A DNA stretch of 64,000 bases from contig NZ_PIQF01000003.1 of NCBI RefSeq assembly GCF_003987275.1, forward strand, positions 295,315 through 359,314, given 5' to 3'. The position numbers and the translations under genes are program-made. Position 1 is the first letter of the stretch. Each line of letters starts with the position of its first letter. This stretch comes from Idiomarina seosinensis (GTDB lineage Bacteria; Pseudomonadota; Gammaproteobacteria; Enterobacterales; Alteromonadaceae). The notes beneath the pieces were generated by a model. The model saw only the letters and a list, made by a program, of their open reading frames with translations. It made no database searches and was not told the origin of the DNA. Of the stretch, positions 9,021-17,452 are shown one piece after another.

Positions 9021-9052
9021 TTGACTACCTCGTTATGGGTACTTCCTTTAAT
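9021..9052 (+). promoter_or_regulatory. MerR-type promoter candidate before the cus genes
   Basis: TTGACT (9021-9026) and TTTAAT (9047-9052) are 20 bp apart, as in promoters remodelled by MerR-family activators. The spacer contains TACC (9026-9029) and GGTA (9038-9041) as an imperfect dyad. It does not match the CueR consensus closely. Confidence 0.3.
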
Positions 9053-9114
9053 TGATTGATCTTTATCAGCCAAAAGAGATACACTTCAAGCATGTTTTTA
9101 CAGTAAAGCTTCGC

Positions 9115-9444
9115 ATGTATCGTTTAATCATTGCCCTACTGCTATTAGCAGTAACAACAATGTCATTTTCACAAACTATCAGTACGGAAAAGGCATGTAT
9201 GCACGATCCTACTGAGCAAGTTTGCGATCTTGCAGATTGCGAAGTGTCACATTCTCTTACCGATAACTGTTGCTCTGATTCAATGATGCGTCATTGTTAC
9301 AGCCCGTCAATTACTGTCGTTTATTCTGAGCAATCCACCGTTCCGCCTATTGAGAAGCTGGTTTTTAACGCTTCCTCATTCTTAGATACGAATATTAAAG
9401 AAAAGCACTCTCTCTCGCTATTTCGGCCCCCAATCTACTCTTAA
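9115..9444 (+). CDS. small secreted Cys-rich protein preceding cusCBA
   Basis: A 109-residue protein with a signal peptide (RLIIALLLLAVTTMSFSQ). The mature part has clustered Cys and His (CMHDPTEQVCDLADC, NCCSD, RHCYS) and ends in LFRPPIYS. The same kind of tail ends the small protein before the czc operon. I chose the ATG at 9115 because the signal peptide starts there; the frame is open to a TTG at 9052. It probably works in the periplasm with the efflux pump that follows, perhaps as a metal buffer or sensor. It resembles CzcI-type proteins only in general form. Confidence 0.6.
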   Translation: MYRLIIALLLLAVTTMSFSQTISTEKACMHDPTEQVCDLADCEVSHSLTDNCCSDSMMRHCYSPSITVVYSEQSTVPPIEKLVFNASSFLDTNIKEKHSLSLFRPPIYS

Positions 9445-9613
9445 AAAGTACTAAATTTCTCGACCTGGTGCGCCTATCTTCCAGGTAAAAACACAGCTTT
9501 AAGCTTTGGCTCGGTCATTGTAGTTATGATTTCGCTAGTAACCCTAGTTACGCTCTAACTCATAGCCTGGTCTGTGTTTAATTTAAAAATTTACAGTTTT
9601 TGAGAGTAACAAT

Positions 9614-10903
9614 ATGAAACTTTTAAGAGAAATGGCTTATTTAAGTGTTCTGACTGTAGTGGTGCCAAATTTTGCAAATGCGCAAGAGCCGCCTTTGAAT
9701 TTGCAAGACGCAGTGAGTATCGCTGTACAAGAAGACCCTTGGCTAACAGCAAGTAAGCAAACCCAAGAGGCATTCGCGAGTGAAGCTATAGCCTCTTCCA
9801 GCTTACCTGACCCTAAAATATCGCTCACGGCAGCCAGTTTCCCTGTTGACAGTTTTAGTTCACGACAGGAAGGAATGACCCAATTGATCGTAGGTGTTTC
9901 ACAAACTTTTCCTAGAGGAAACACGCTATCGTTGTCTCGTAAGCAAAAAAATCAATTGGCCCAAAAACAACCCCTTTTGAGGGCTGATCGTATTGCTAAG
10001 GTCAAAACAACGGTAACGAAGTTGTGGTTAGACGTTTTTTTCTCTCAGCAAAGTATCCGTTTGATTGAATCCGATAGAGCGCTTTTTGAACAGTTAGTGT
10101 CGACCGCCAAGGCAAGTTATACCAGTACCGAAGGAAAAGCACGGCAGCAGGATGTTATTAGGGCCCAGCTTGAGCTCACACGACTGGATGACAGATTGAC
10201 TTCATTAAGACAGAAAGAAGAGCGATTTCAAAGCAAACTGTCGGAGTGGATAGGTGCTATAGCGAAATCAAAGTTACCAGATGACGTTCCTAACCTTACG
10301 CTACAGGAAGCATTGAGTTCGCCTTCAACAATGCCTAAACAAGCCTTGTACGAATTAATAAAAGGGCACCCAGTTTTGCAAGCTACCGATCAAGACATTT
10401 CGGCGTCGGAAACTTCTGTAGAGCTTGCTCAACAAGGTTATAAACCACAATGGTCAACCAACCTTAAATATGGTCATAGAAACGATGCTCCAAGCGGTAA
10501 TGACCGTGCCGACTTGTTTTCAGCCGGAGTTACGTTCGATATACCACTGTTTACTGATAACAAGCAGGATGAACAGGTGCGTTCGGCAAAGTATAAAACT
10601 GAAGCAAAAAGAACTGAAAAACTGCTGATTGCCAGACAGTTAATAGCCAATTTACGCAGTACCTTTGTACAACTGAATCGTTTGAATGAACGCGCTGCTC
10701 TTTATCGTGAAGAGCTACTTCCACAAATGTCCGCCCAGTCTGAAGCTGCATTGACAGCTTACAACAATGATGATGGCGACTTTGCAGAGGCGGTGCGTTC
10801 ACAGATTGCTGAAGTCAACGCAAAAATTGATGCATTAGCGATCGCCATCAACCGCCAAAAGCTGATTGCCGAAGCAAACTACTTATTATTCTCAGGAGTT
10901 TAA
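9614..10903 (+). CDS. TolC-family outer-membrane factor of Cu/Ag efflux (CusC-like)
   Basis: A 429-residue protein with a signal peptide ending near ANAQE. Two OEP repeats rich in long coiled helices follow, each with the LxxALxxAx-type pattern. It has the size and layout of the outer-membrane channel of tripartite HME-RND pumps. It lies directly upstream of CusB- and CusA-like genes, with its stop two bases before the adaptor start. Expected role: trimeric exit duct for copper or silver. The gap upstream (9445-9613) holds small inverted repeats, ACCTGG/CCAGGT and GTAAC/GTTAC, but no gene. Confidence 0.85.
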   Translation: MKLLREMAYLSVLTVVVPNFANAQEPPLNLQDAVSIAVQEDPWLTASKQTQEAFASEAIASSSLPDPKISLTAASFPVDSFSSRQEGMTQLIVGVSQTFPRGNTLSLSRKQKNQLAQKQPLLRADRIAKVKTTVTKLWLDVFFSQQSIRLIESDRALFEQLVSTAKASYTSTEGKARQQDVIRAQLELTRLDDRLTSLRQKEERFQSKLSEWIGAIAKSKLPDDVPNLTLQEALSSPSTMPKQALYELIKGHPVLQATDQDISASETSVELAQQGYKPQWSTNLKYGHRNDAPSGNDRADLFSAGVTFDIPLFTDNKQDEQVRSAKYKTEAKRTEKLLIARQLIANLRSTFVQLNRLNERAALYREELLPQMSAQSEAALTAYNNDDGDFAEAVRSQIAEVNAKIDALAIAINRQKLIAEANYLLFSGV

Positions 10904-10904
10904 A

Positions 10905-12431
10905 ATGAAAACAGTCACCAAATCTCTTATAAGTTTAGCTGTAGGCTTTGCAGTTGGCGCTGGCGCTATTGGCTATGTAATGCAATCGACTGAAGTGTCT
11001 GATCGTTCATCGGGCAATACAGAAAAAGAGCCGTTATATTGGGTGGCTCCGATGGATCCCAATTATCGCCGAGACAAACCAGGAAAGTCTCCAATGGGGA
11101 TGGACCTTATTCCTTACTATGGCGATGATGCAGAAGAGAGTTCACCTGGTACGGTGAGAATTGATCCCGACGTTATTAATAACCTTGGGGTTACAACTGC
11201 AACCGTCACGTCCTCGAGACTCAACCTAGATATCGAAACAGTTGGCTATGTTCAGTTTGATGAGGACCGAGTATTAACAGTAAGTCCTCGTGTTGAAGGT
11301 TGGATTGAAAACCTTTTTGTAAAAGCGGTCGGTAACTCTGTTAAAGCAGGCCAACCGTTATACAGTATTTACTCACCGGAAATGGTTAATGCTCAAGAGG
11401 AGCTTGTACTAGCCTCGCAGCGAGGTAATCAGGTTCTACTAGATGCTGCTGAAGAACGCTTAAGAGCTCTGCAAGTCTCTGAATCTGAGATTAAGAAGTT
11501 AAAAGAAACTCGTAAAATTCAGAAAACAATCACGGTAAAAGCAAAGCAGTCCGGGGTATTGGATAGACTGACTGTGCGTGAAGGTGCGTTTGTAACGCCG
11601 AGTATGAATTTAATGACCATTGCTCAACTGGATAAAATTTGGGTTATTGCAGAAGTCTTTGAGCGGCAATTGAACCAGGTTGAGGTAGGCAATGACGTTC
11701 AAATGAACCTTGAGTATGCTCCAGGTAAAGAGTGGCAAGGAAAGGTTGATTATGTCTATCCGTCACTTAACCCTAAAACTCGGACGGGACAAGTTCGAAT
11801 TCACTTCGACAACCCAGATGGTTTTTTAAAACCGGGCATGTTTGCGAATCTTAACATTAAGGCTGGTTTAGGCGACAAAAACTTAATCATCCCTAAAGAA
11901 GCGCTTATCCGAATGGGTGGTTCGAACCGAGTTGTACTGGCACTGGGTGATGGGAAATTTAAATCAGTTAATGTTGACGTTGGGCGGTTAGGGAGCTCGC
12001 GAGTTGAAATTTTATCGGGTCTTATGGCAGGTGATGACATCGTTACTTCAGCTCAGTTTTTGATTGATTCTGAGTCCAGTAAATCCTCTGACTTTAAGCG
12101 CATGCAACATGACACTGATGCTGATAACGAGAGCCATGGCAGTATGTCAAGTGACGCAGCAGCTCAAGCTGTCTGGGTTGAAGCAACCGTTAAAAATGTT
12201 ATGCCTCAGCACTCGATGGTTACGCTGGAGCACGGTGAGATTTCTGAATGGGACTGGCCTGCAATGACGATGGACTTCGATGTTGCTTCGGATGTTGAAC
12301 TTTCTCAGCTTAGCACGGGGTTATCCTTGCATGCGGAAATAACGCAAGTCGGGAAGCAACAGTACCAGCTCACATCGATTCATATTCCTGAGCAAAAACA
12401 AGTGACAGAGCAGGAGCATAACCATGATTAA
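10905..12431 (+). CDS. cusB: RND adaptor CusB with fused C-terminal CusF domain
   Basis: A 508-residue periplasmic adaptor. After an N-terminal anchor helix comes a heavy-metal-binding domain (WVAPMDPNYRRDKPGKSPMG, ~40-70), then HlyD-type barrel-sandwich, helical and beta-barrel parts. Residues ~420-500 form a CusF domain, recognised by the WDWPAMTMDF segment whose Trp, Met and His ligands bind Cu(I)/Ag(I). In E. coli CusF is a separate protein, so this is a built-in metallochaperone. The start at 10905 follows AGGAG; an upstream in-frame ATG lies inside cusC. Its end overlaps cusA by 8 bp. Confidence 0.88.
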   Translation: MKTVTKSLISLAVGFAVGAGAIGYVMQSTEVSDRSSGNTEKEPLYWVAPMDPNYRRDKPGKSPMGMDLIPYYGDDAEESSPGTVRIDPDVINNLGVTTATVTSSRLNLDIETVGYVQFDEDRVLTVSPRVEGWIENLFVKAVGNSVKAGQPLYSIYSPEMVNAQEELVLASQRGNQVLLDAAEERLRALQVSESEIKKLKETRKIQKTITVKAKQSGVLDRLTVREGAFVTPSMNLMTIAQLDKIWVIAEVFERQLNQVEVGNDVQMNLEYAPGKEWQGKVDYVYPSLNPKTRTGQVRIHFDNPDGFLKPGMFANLNIKAGLGDKNLIIPKEALIRMGGSNRVVLALGDGKFKSVNVDVGRLGSSRVEILSGLMAGDDIVTSAQFLIDSESSKSSDFKRMQHDTDADNESHGSMSSDAAAQAVWVEATVKNVMPQHSMVTLEHGEISEWDWPAMTMDFDVASDVELSQLSTGLSLHAEITQVGKQQYQLTSIHIPEQKQVTEQEHNHD

Positions 12432-15400
12432 GTCAGTCATTCGATGGTCAGTGAGTAACCGTTTTTTCGTTCTTCTGGCGACATTAATCCTCGTGGGTGT
12501 TGGTGCTTTTGCGGTTAAGAATACGCCCGTAGACGCACTGCCGGACTTGTCGGATGTCCAGGTGATCATTAAAACCAGCTATCCGGGTCAAGCGCCGCAG
12601 GTGGTAGAAGATCAAGTAACCTATCCATTAACAACCGCTATGCTGTCTGTCCCCGGCGCTAAAACCGTCCGTGGATATTCGTTTTTCGGCGACTCCTATG
12701 TGTATGTCATTTTTGACGAAGATACAGACGCTTACTGGGCGCGTTCGCGAGTACTGGAATATTTGTCTCAGGTTGCTCCGACACTGCCTTCTAATGCAAG
12801 ACCGCAATTAGGCCCTGATGCAACAGGGGTTGGTTGGGTGTATTTGTATGCCTTGGTTGATCGTACGGGTAACCACAATTTGAGTGAGTTACGCAGTATG
12901 CAGGATTGGTTTTTAAAGTATGAACTGCAAACGGTCGAGGGGGTTTCGGAAGTTGCCGCCCTCGGCGGGATGGTAAAGCAGTACCAGGTGAAAGTGGATC
13001 CGGAGAAGCTGCGCGCATTCGATATTCCTCTTGCTCACATACAAAATGCTATCCAGCGAGGTAATCAGGAAGTGGGGGCGTCGGTGGTTGAAATGGCGGA
13101 AGCTGAGTATATGGTCCGGGCCTCAGGCTATATTGATGGTGTGTCAGACTTAGAGAGTATCCCGCTTGGCGTTGATGAAAATGGCACGCCATTATTGCTT
13201 AAAGACGTTGCTGATGTGGGTGTGGGCCCCCAAATGAGACGCGGTATCGCCGAACTCAACGGTGAGGGAGAAGCCGTGGGTGGTATTGTGGTAATGCGTT
13301 TCGGAGAAAATGCCCAAAAAACGATTGATGGCGTTAAACAAAAGTTGGAAGAATTAAAGTCTGGGCTACCAGAAGGTGTCGATATAGTCACTGTCTATGA
13401 TCGTTCGGGGCTTATCTCGGATGCCGTGGAAAGTCTCTGGAAAAGTTTAATAGAAGAACTCGCTATTGTCGCGTTTATCTGTGTGATATTTCTCTTCCAT
13501 GTCCGCTCCTCGCTGGTTGCCGTTATCAGCTTGCCTTTGGGTATTTTAACCGCGTTTATTGTCATGTATTGGCAAGGAATTAACGCGAATATTATGTCAC
13601 TTGGAGGGATCGCAATCGCTATTGGCGCTATGCTCGATGGTGCCATCGTCATGATTGAAAATATGCATAAGCATATGGAAAAAACGCCACTGACAGCAGA
13701 GAACCGCTGGCGGGTGGTTGCCGCCTCTGCTTCAGAGGTGGGCCCTGCTCTTTTCTTTAGCTTGCTCATTATTACCGTCAGCTTTATGCCGGTATTTACC
13801 TTAGAAGCCCAGGAAGGGCGGATGTTTTCTCCGCTTGCTTTCACGAAAACTTACGCAATGGCAGCCAGTGCAGCCTTAGCGGTTACCGTTATCCCCGTGT
13901 TGATGGGATATTTTATCAGAGGAAAGGTAACACCTGAGGGGAAAAACCCGCTTAATCGGTTATTGATCGCCGGGTATAAACCGCTTTTAAAAGGCATTTT
14001 GAAATACCCCAAGACAGCAGTTGTCGGAGCGCTTGTTATCCTGGCCGTTGGTGTCTGGCCGATTGACAAAATTGGTAGTGAATTTATTCCAGATTTGGAT
14101 GAGGGCGATTTGATGTATATGCCCACTACCTATCCCGGATTATCAATTGGTAAAGCAAGGGAGCTGTTGCAGCAAACCGACAAGCTCATAAAAACGGTAC
14201 CGGAAGTGAAGACGGTTTTTGGCAAAATTGGTCGAGCGGATACCGCCACTGATCCGGCACCCCTAACGATGATTGAAACCTTTATTCAACTGAAACCGAA
14301 AGATCAGTGGAGAGACGGTATGACCACTGAGAAGTTGAAAAAAGAACTGGATGCGCTTGTAAAGTTTCCGGGGCTGACCAATGCGTGGGTTTACCCCATT
14401 AAAACTCGCATTGATATGCTATCGACAGGTATCAAAACGCCGGTAGGTATAAAAGTTGCCGGAGCCGATCTTAATGAAATTCAGACGATAGGGCAGCAGC
14501 TTGAAGCAATACTTGATGATGTCGATGGTACGGCTTCTGTTTATTCAGAGCGAGTGGCAGGTGGACGCTATGTCAAAGTTGACATAGAAAGAGAGCAGGC
14601 TGCACGTTATGGCTTGAACATTGAGGATGTGCAGCAGGTCGTTGCCACGGCTATTGGTGGAATGAATGTTTCAGAGACCATTGAAGGGCTTGAACGTTAC
14701 CCAATAAACTTGCGCTACCCTCAAGATTACCGTGATTCGCCGGAAGAATTAAAGAAGCTACCTTTAGTTACGCCAAACGGGCAGCGTATTAGTTTGGCGG
14801 ATGTGGCTGATGTCTACGTTGAACTTGGACCGCCGGCAATTAAAAGCGAAAACGCAAGACTTAATGGCTGGACTTTTGTCGACATTGAGGGAGTTGATGT
14901 CGGCACTTATGTTGAAAAAGCAATGAAGGTTGTAGAACAAGAACTCGAGTTGCCAGCAGGGTATTCAGTTACCTGGTCCGGGCAGTACGAATATATGGAA
15001 AGGGCAAAGGAAAAACTGACTTACGTGATTCCGTTAACGCTCGCGATTATTATCGTTCTTTTATATATGAACTTTCGAAACGCTACAGAAATAGCCATTA
15101 TATTGGGAACTTTGCCTCTCGCATTGGTGGGGTCAATCTGGCTAATGTATCTTTTAGATTATAATTTCTCAGTTGCTGTAGCGGTTGGCTTTATAGCACT
15201 AGCGGGGGTTACCGTAGAAATAGGGATATTAATGCTGACTTATCTTAATCAGTCCTATAACGAATACGAACAACGCCAACTAGAGCAAGGTAAAGCTTTG
15301 ACTAAAGACGGTGTTTCTCGCGCTGTAATGGAAGGGGCTGGGCTTCGTGTTCGTCCTGTCATGATGACGGCGGTTTCTACAATTGCTGGTCTATTGCCTA

Positions 15401-15549
15401 TCATGTTCAGTACAGGAACTGGTGCTGAAGTGGTTAGCCGAATAGCCGCCCCGATGGTTGGAGGAATGATCAGCGCTGTTATTCTAACCTTGCTCGTGTT
15501 ACCCGCTGTTTACTACTTGTGGCGTGGGCAAAAGGTTAAGCGTGTATAA
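12424..15549 (+). CDS. cusA: HME-RND copper/silver efflux pump CusA
   Basis: A 1041-residue inner-membrane pump with 12 membrane helices and two large periplasmic loops. TM4 reads GGIAIAIGAMLDGAIVMIEN, close to the CusA (HME4, Cu+/Ag+) motif rather than the DFG motif of the Zn/Co/Cd pumps. It uses the proton gradient to push copper or silver from the periplasm or cytoplasm through CusB and CusC. The ATG lies within the end of cusB, so the genes are coupled. The metal assignment rests on the motif and the fused CusF domain. Confidence 0.9.
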   Translation: MIKSVIRWSVSNRFFVLLATLILVGVGAFAVKNTPVDALPDLSDVQVIIKTSYPGQAPQVVEDQVTYPLTTAMLSVPGAKTVRGYSFFGDSYVYVIFDEDTDAYWARSRVLEYLSQVAPTLPSNARPQLGPDATGVGWVYLYALVDRTGNHNLSELRSMQDWFLKYELQTVEGVSEVAALGGMVKQYQVKVDPEKLRAFDIPLAHIQNAIQRGNQEVGASVVEMAEAEYMVRASGYIDGVSDLESIPLGVDENGTPLLLKDVADVGVGPQMRRGIAELNGEGEAVGGIVVMRFGENAQKTIDGVKQKLEELKSGLPEGVDIVTVYDRSGLISDAVESLWKSLIEELAIVAFICVIFLFHVRSSLVAVISLPLGILTAFIVMYWQGINANIMSLGGIAIAIGAMLDGAIVMIENMHKHMEKTPLTAENRWRVVAASASEVGPALFFSLLIITVSFMPVFTLEAQEGRMFSPLAFTKTYAMAASAALAVTVIPVLMGYFIRGKVTPEGKNPLNRLLIAGYKPLLKGILKYPKTAVVGALVILAVGVWPIDKIGSEFIPDLDEGDLMYMPTTYPGLSIGKARELLQQTDKLIKTVPEVKTVFGKIGRADTATDPAPLTMIETFIQLKPKDQWRDGMTTEKLKKELDALVKFPGLTNAWVYPIKTRIDMLSTGIKTPVGIKVAGADLNEIQTIGQQLEAILDDVDGTASVYSERVAGGRYVKVDIEREQAARYGLNIEDVQQVVATAIGGMNVSETIEGLERYPINLRYPQDYRDSPEELKKLPLVTPNGQRISLADVADVYVELGPPAIKSENARLNGWTFVDIEGVDVGTYVEKAMKVVEQELELPAGYSVTWSGQYEYMERAKEKLTYVIPLTLAIIIVLLYMNFRNATEIAIILGTLPLALVGSIWLMYLLDYNFSVAVAVGFIALAGVTVEIGILMLTYLNQSYNEYEQRQLEQGKALTKDGVSRAVMEGAGLRVRPVMMTAVSTIAGLLPIMFSTGTGAEVVSRIAAPMVGGMISAVILTLLVLPAVYYLWRGQKVKRV

Positions 15550-15572
15550 GACCAATTATTTTAGTTAAGAGA

Positions 15573-15604
15573 CGCACATCATTGATCTTGATCAATGATG
15601 TGCG
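15573..15604. other. perfect 15-bp hairpin downstream of cusA
   Basis: CGCACATCATTGATC (15573-15587) and its exact reverse complement (15590-15604) flank a TT loop. No T-run follows. The centre of the palindrome is an FNR-type box, so this may serve as an operator more than as a terminator. Confidence 0.6.
15582..15595. promoter_or_regulatory. perfect FNR/EtrA-type box before the copper operon
   Basis: TTGAT-CTTG-ATCAA matches the FNR consensus TTGAT-N4-ATCAA at every fixed base. Possible -10 elements are TATGCT (15613-15618) and TAAAAT (15623-15628); the ideal class II position lies between them, so the start site is uncertain. The operon it would control starts at 15649. Confidence 0.55.
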
Positions 15605-15648
15605 CTAACAAGTATGCTAGGTTAAAATTCGGGATTGGGGACACACAT

Positions 15649-16026
15649 ATGGCTCAAACAAAATTTTTAGTTGTGCTTATGCTAGGAATAGTGATTCAAC
15701 TATCCTTCCCAGCTGCTCCTGTCCATAATACTGCCTCCAGCGCAGAGCACGTAATCAACGTTAATCAGGCAGATGTTGCAAACGAGAGAAAAAGCAACAT
15801 TCATTGTGATGACGACGAACAACCTGCCAGTAACACGTGCTGTTATTGTTTAACTGACTCTGCTGATACATGTTTAATGGATGCGGAGTGCAACTCTGCA
15901 AGCTCACCTTTAGTATTAATTCCGTTCAATTTACCAATAAAGTCAATTGGTTACTTGCAGCATCCTCTTTCATATGAAGGGAATGTTAAGCAAATGTCTT
16001 TTGATATTTTTTATCCTCCGAAATAG
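15649..16026 (+). CDS. small secreted Cys-rich protein heading the copA operon
   Basis: A 125-residue protein with a signal peptide (LVVLMLGIVIQLSFPAAP). The mature part has a Cys cluster (NTCCYCLTDSADTCLMDAEC) and ends DIFYPPK, like the other small proteins that lead the efflux operons. I start at the ATG at 15649, after GGGGACAC; the frame is open to 15595, but that ATG lies inside the hairpin/FNR box. Likely a periplasmic metal-binding accessory protein. Function unproven. Confidence 0.55.
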   Translation: MAQTKFLVVLMLGIVIQLSFPAAPVHNTASSAEHVINVNQADVANERKSNIHCDDDEQPASNTCCYCLTDSADTCLMDAECNSASSPLVLIPFNLPIKSIGYLQHPLSYEGNVKQMSFDIFYPPK

Positions 16027-16119
16027 CTCCTGCTGAATTTCAATTAAAACTTTTTTCGAAATTTAATCATGCTAGATAAAGCTCTTAAGTTAAGTGACTT
16101 AAGGCTTGTAGGAGAATAT

Positions 16120-16458
16120 ATGAACCTATCTAAAATCACCGCTATTTTTGATCAACTTCGGCAAGACGCAGTGGAGGAGACTCTGGTTGGGTGTGGCGTT
16201 AGCGGCTTTACATTGTTTCCTGTTCGAGGTCGAGGCTATTACTTCGATAGTTATAACGATGATCACTTAGTTGAGCACGTACAGCTCGAAGTTTATGTGA
16301 ACAGTGATGACGCGCGTGACGTTGCGTTTTTGGTAGTTGAAGCGGCCCATACCGGGGTATCTAACGAGGGCTTAGTCTGTATCTCGCCAATAGATGAATT
16401 GCTTTGGGTTCACGACAAACGAGCAGCGACTGATAAAGAACTCTCGTTACAACGTTAA
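16120..16458 (+). CDS. PII-like (GlnB-fold) protein in the copper operon
   Basis: A 112-residue protein with PII-family marks: an N-terminal GVSGFTLFPVRGRGYY stretch matching the strand before the T-loop, and a C-terminal VVEAAHTGVSNEGLVCISPIDELLWVHDKR stretch matching the PII block that normally reads AArTG..GDGkIFv.pv...rIRt. It is not a canonical GlnB; the T-loop Tyr region is absent. PII-like proteins bind nucleotides or metals and often regulate transporters. The partner here may be the CopA ATPase or RND pump. The ATG at 16120 follows GGAGAATAT. Confidence 0.7.
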   Translation: MNLSKITAIFDQLRQDAVEETLVGCGVSGFTLFPVRGRGYYFDSYNDDHLVEHVQLEVYVNSDDARDVAFLVVEAAHTGVSNEGLVCISPIDELLWVHDKRAATDKELSLQR

Positions 16459-16515
16459 TATCGCGGCAACGTCGACTGAAGCATATTGGTAGTTTTAATA
16501 AATAGGACAGTACTG

Positions 16516-16887
16516 ATGTCAACTAACGATCATAGAGCCGGAGTGCGGGAAATTAACTTAGTCAATCGCACGTTAAAGCTAAACACTGAGAGTGTGAAAA
16601 AAGTTCGCGAAGCGATTAACGAAATCGATCGCTTGGTTGGTCTTGATAGCGTTGCCTACGACTCTGACCAGAACTTGTTATCGGTCGCTTATGATGCCTC
16701 TAAAGTCGATCTGACTATGATAGAGGAAAAGCTCGGAATATTTGGTGTTGAAATAAATAGTGGCTGGTGGACTCACTTGAAAGAGGAATACTACAAATTT
16801 ATTGATCAAAATATTAAAGATAATGCAGAGCATACACCGTGGAGTTGCCACAGAAGCCCGCCACGTACCAAAAGCAAACGAAAGTAA
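16516..16887 (+). CDS. HMA-fold-like protein lacking the CxxC motif
   Basis: A 123-residue protein. Residues ~10-80 follow the beta-alpha-beta-beta-alpha-beta order of heavy-metal-associated domains, with a helix 1 and loop resembling INEIDRLVGLDSVAYDSDQNLLSVAYD, but there is no GMxCxxC site. A basic C-terminal tail follows with one Cys and two His (HTPWSCHRSPPRTKSKRK). It sits between the PII-like gene and a CxxxC helical protein and is probably co-transcribed with copA. It may dock on the ATPase or the pump without carrying metal at the usual site. No close family recognised. Confidence 0.55.
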   Translation: MSTNDHRAGVREINLVNRTLKLNTESVKKVREAINEIDRLVGLDSVAYDSDQNLLSVAYDASKVDLTMIEEKLGIFGVEINSGWWTHLKEEYYKFIDQNIKDNAEHTPWSCHRSPPRTKSKRK

Positions 16888-16914
16888 CGATTAATTATAG
16901 GTAAGGAGTAAAAA

Positions 16915-17373
16915 ATGCAAATAGAAACAATCAAAGATGTGCTGAGTTGGACCGTTGATTTCCACAAAAACCTGAAGGAGTGTGTTACTCACTGCTCTAA
17001 ACAAAACCAAGATGAACGAGCTCGGATGATTCTAAACTACGTGTCGGGTCATGAGGCTAGCTTAGAGCGAATGGTCGAAGGTTTTTTGAGTACAGCAAAC
17101 CGAAATGCATTAGACACTTGGTGTTATGACTATATTGGGAAACATCCCATCGTTGAGCATGGACACTGTGATTCGCCTTTTAAAGAGTTAGATACTGATC
17201 ACATTATGGAGAACATTGTAAACCATCATGAGCAAGTCATTGAGTTGTATGAACACCTATATTCCCGTGTTGATATAGACAGCGCAAAAGAGCTGTTAGA
17301 AACGGTAAAGAGCGTTGAAGAAAATGAAATAAAACGAATGGTGCAAACTGCGAATCGATTTTCGGATATGTAG
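16915..17373 (+). CDS. small all-helical His/Cys protein before copA
   Basis: A 152-residue soluble protein predicted to be nearly all helix, like a four-helix bundle. It carries a CxxxC pair at residues 23 and 27 (CVTHC), further Cys at 70 and 85, and His residues at HEAS (46) and EHGHC (81-85). CxxxC motifs within helix bundles recall copper storage proteins (Csp), although it is not an obvious Csp. The placement just before copA supports copper binding. AAGGAGTAAAAA precedes the ATG. The name of the family is uncertain to me; function is inferred from residues and context. Confidence 0.55.
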   Translation: MQIETIKDVLSWTVDFHKNLKECVTHCSKQNQDERARMILNYVSGHEASLERMVEGFLSTANRNALDTWCYDYIGKHPIVEHGHCDSPFKELDTDHIMENIVNHHEQVIELYEHLYSRVDIDSAKELLETVKSVEENEIKRMVQTANRFSDM

Positions 17374-17452
17374 TGAGTGACGGTTTTATCGTTGGTACTT
17401 TACGGGAAATAGCTGTTGCTTGGCTTTTTTCCCGTCAATAAGGAGCACTGGT

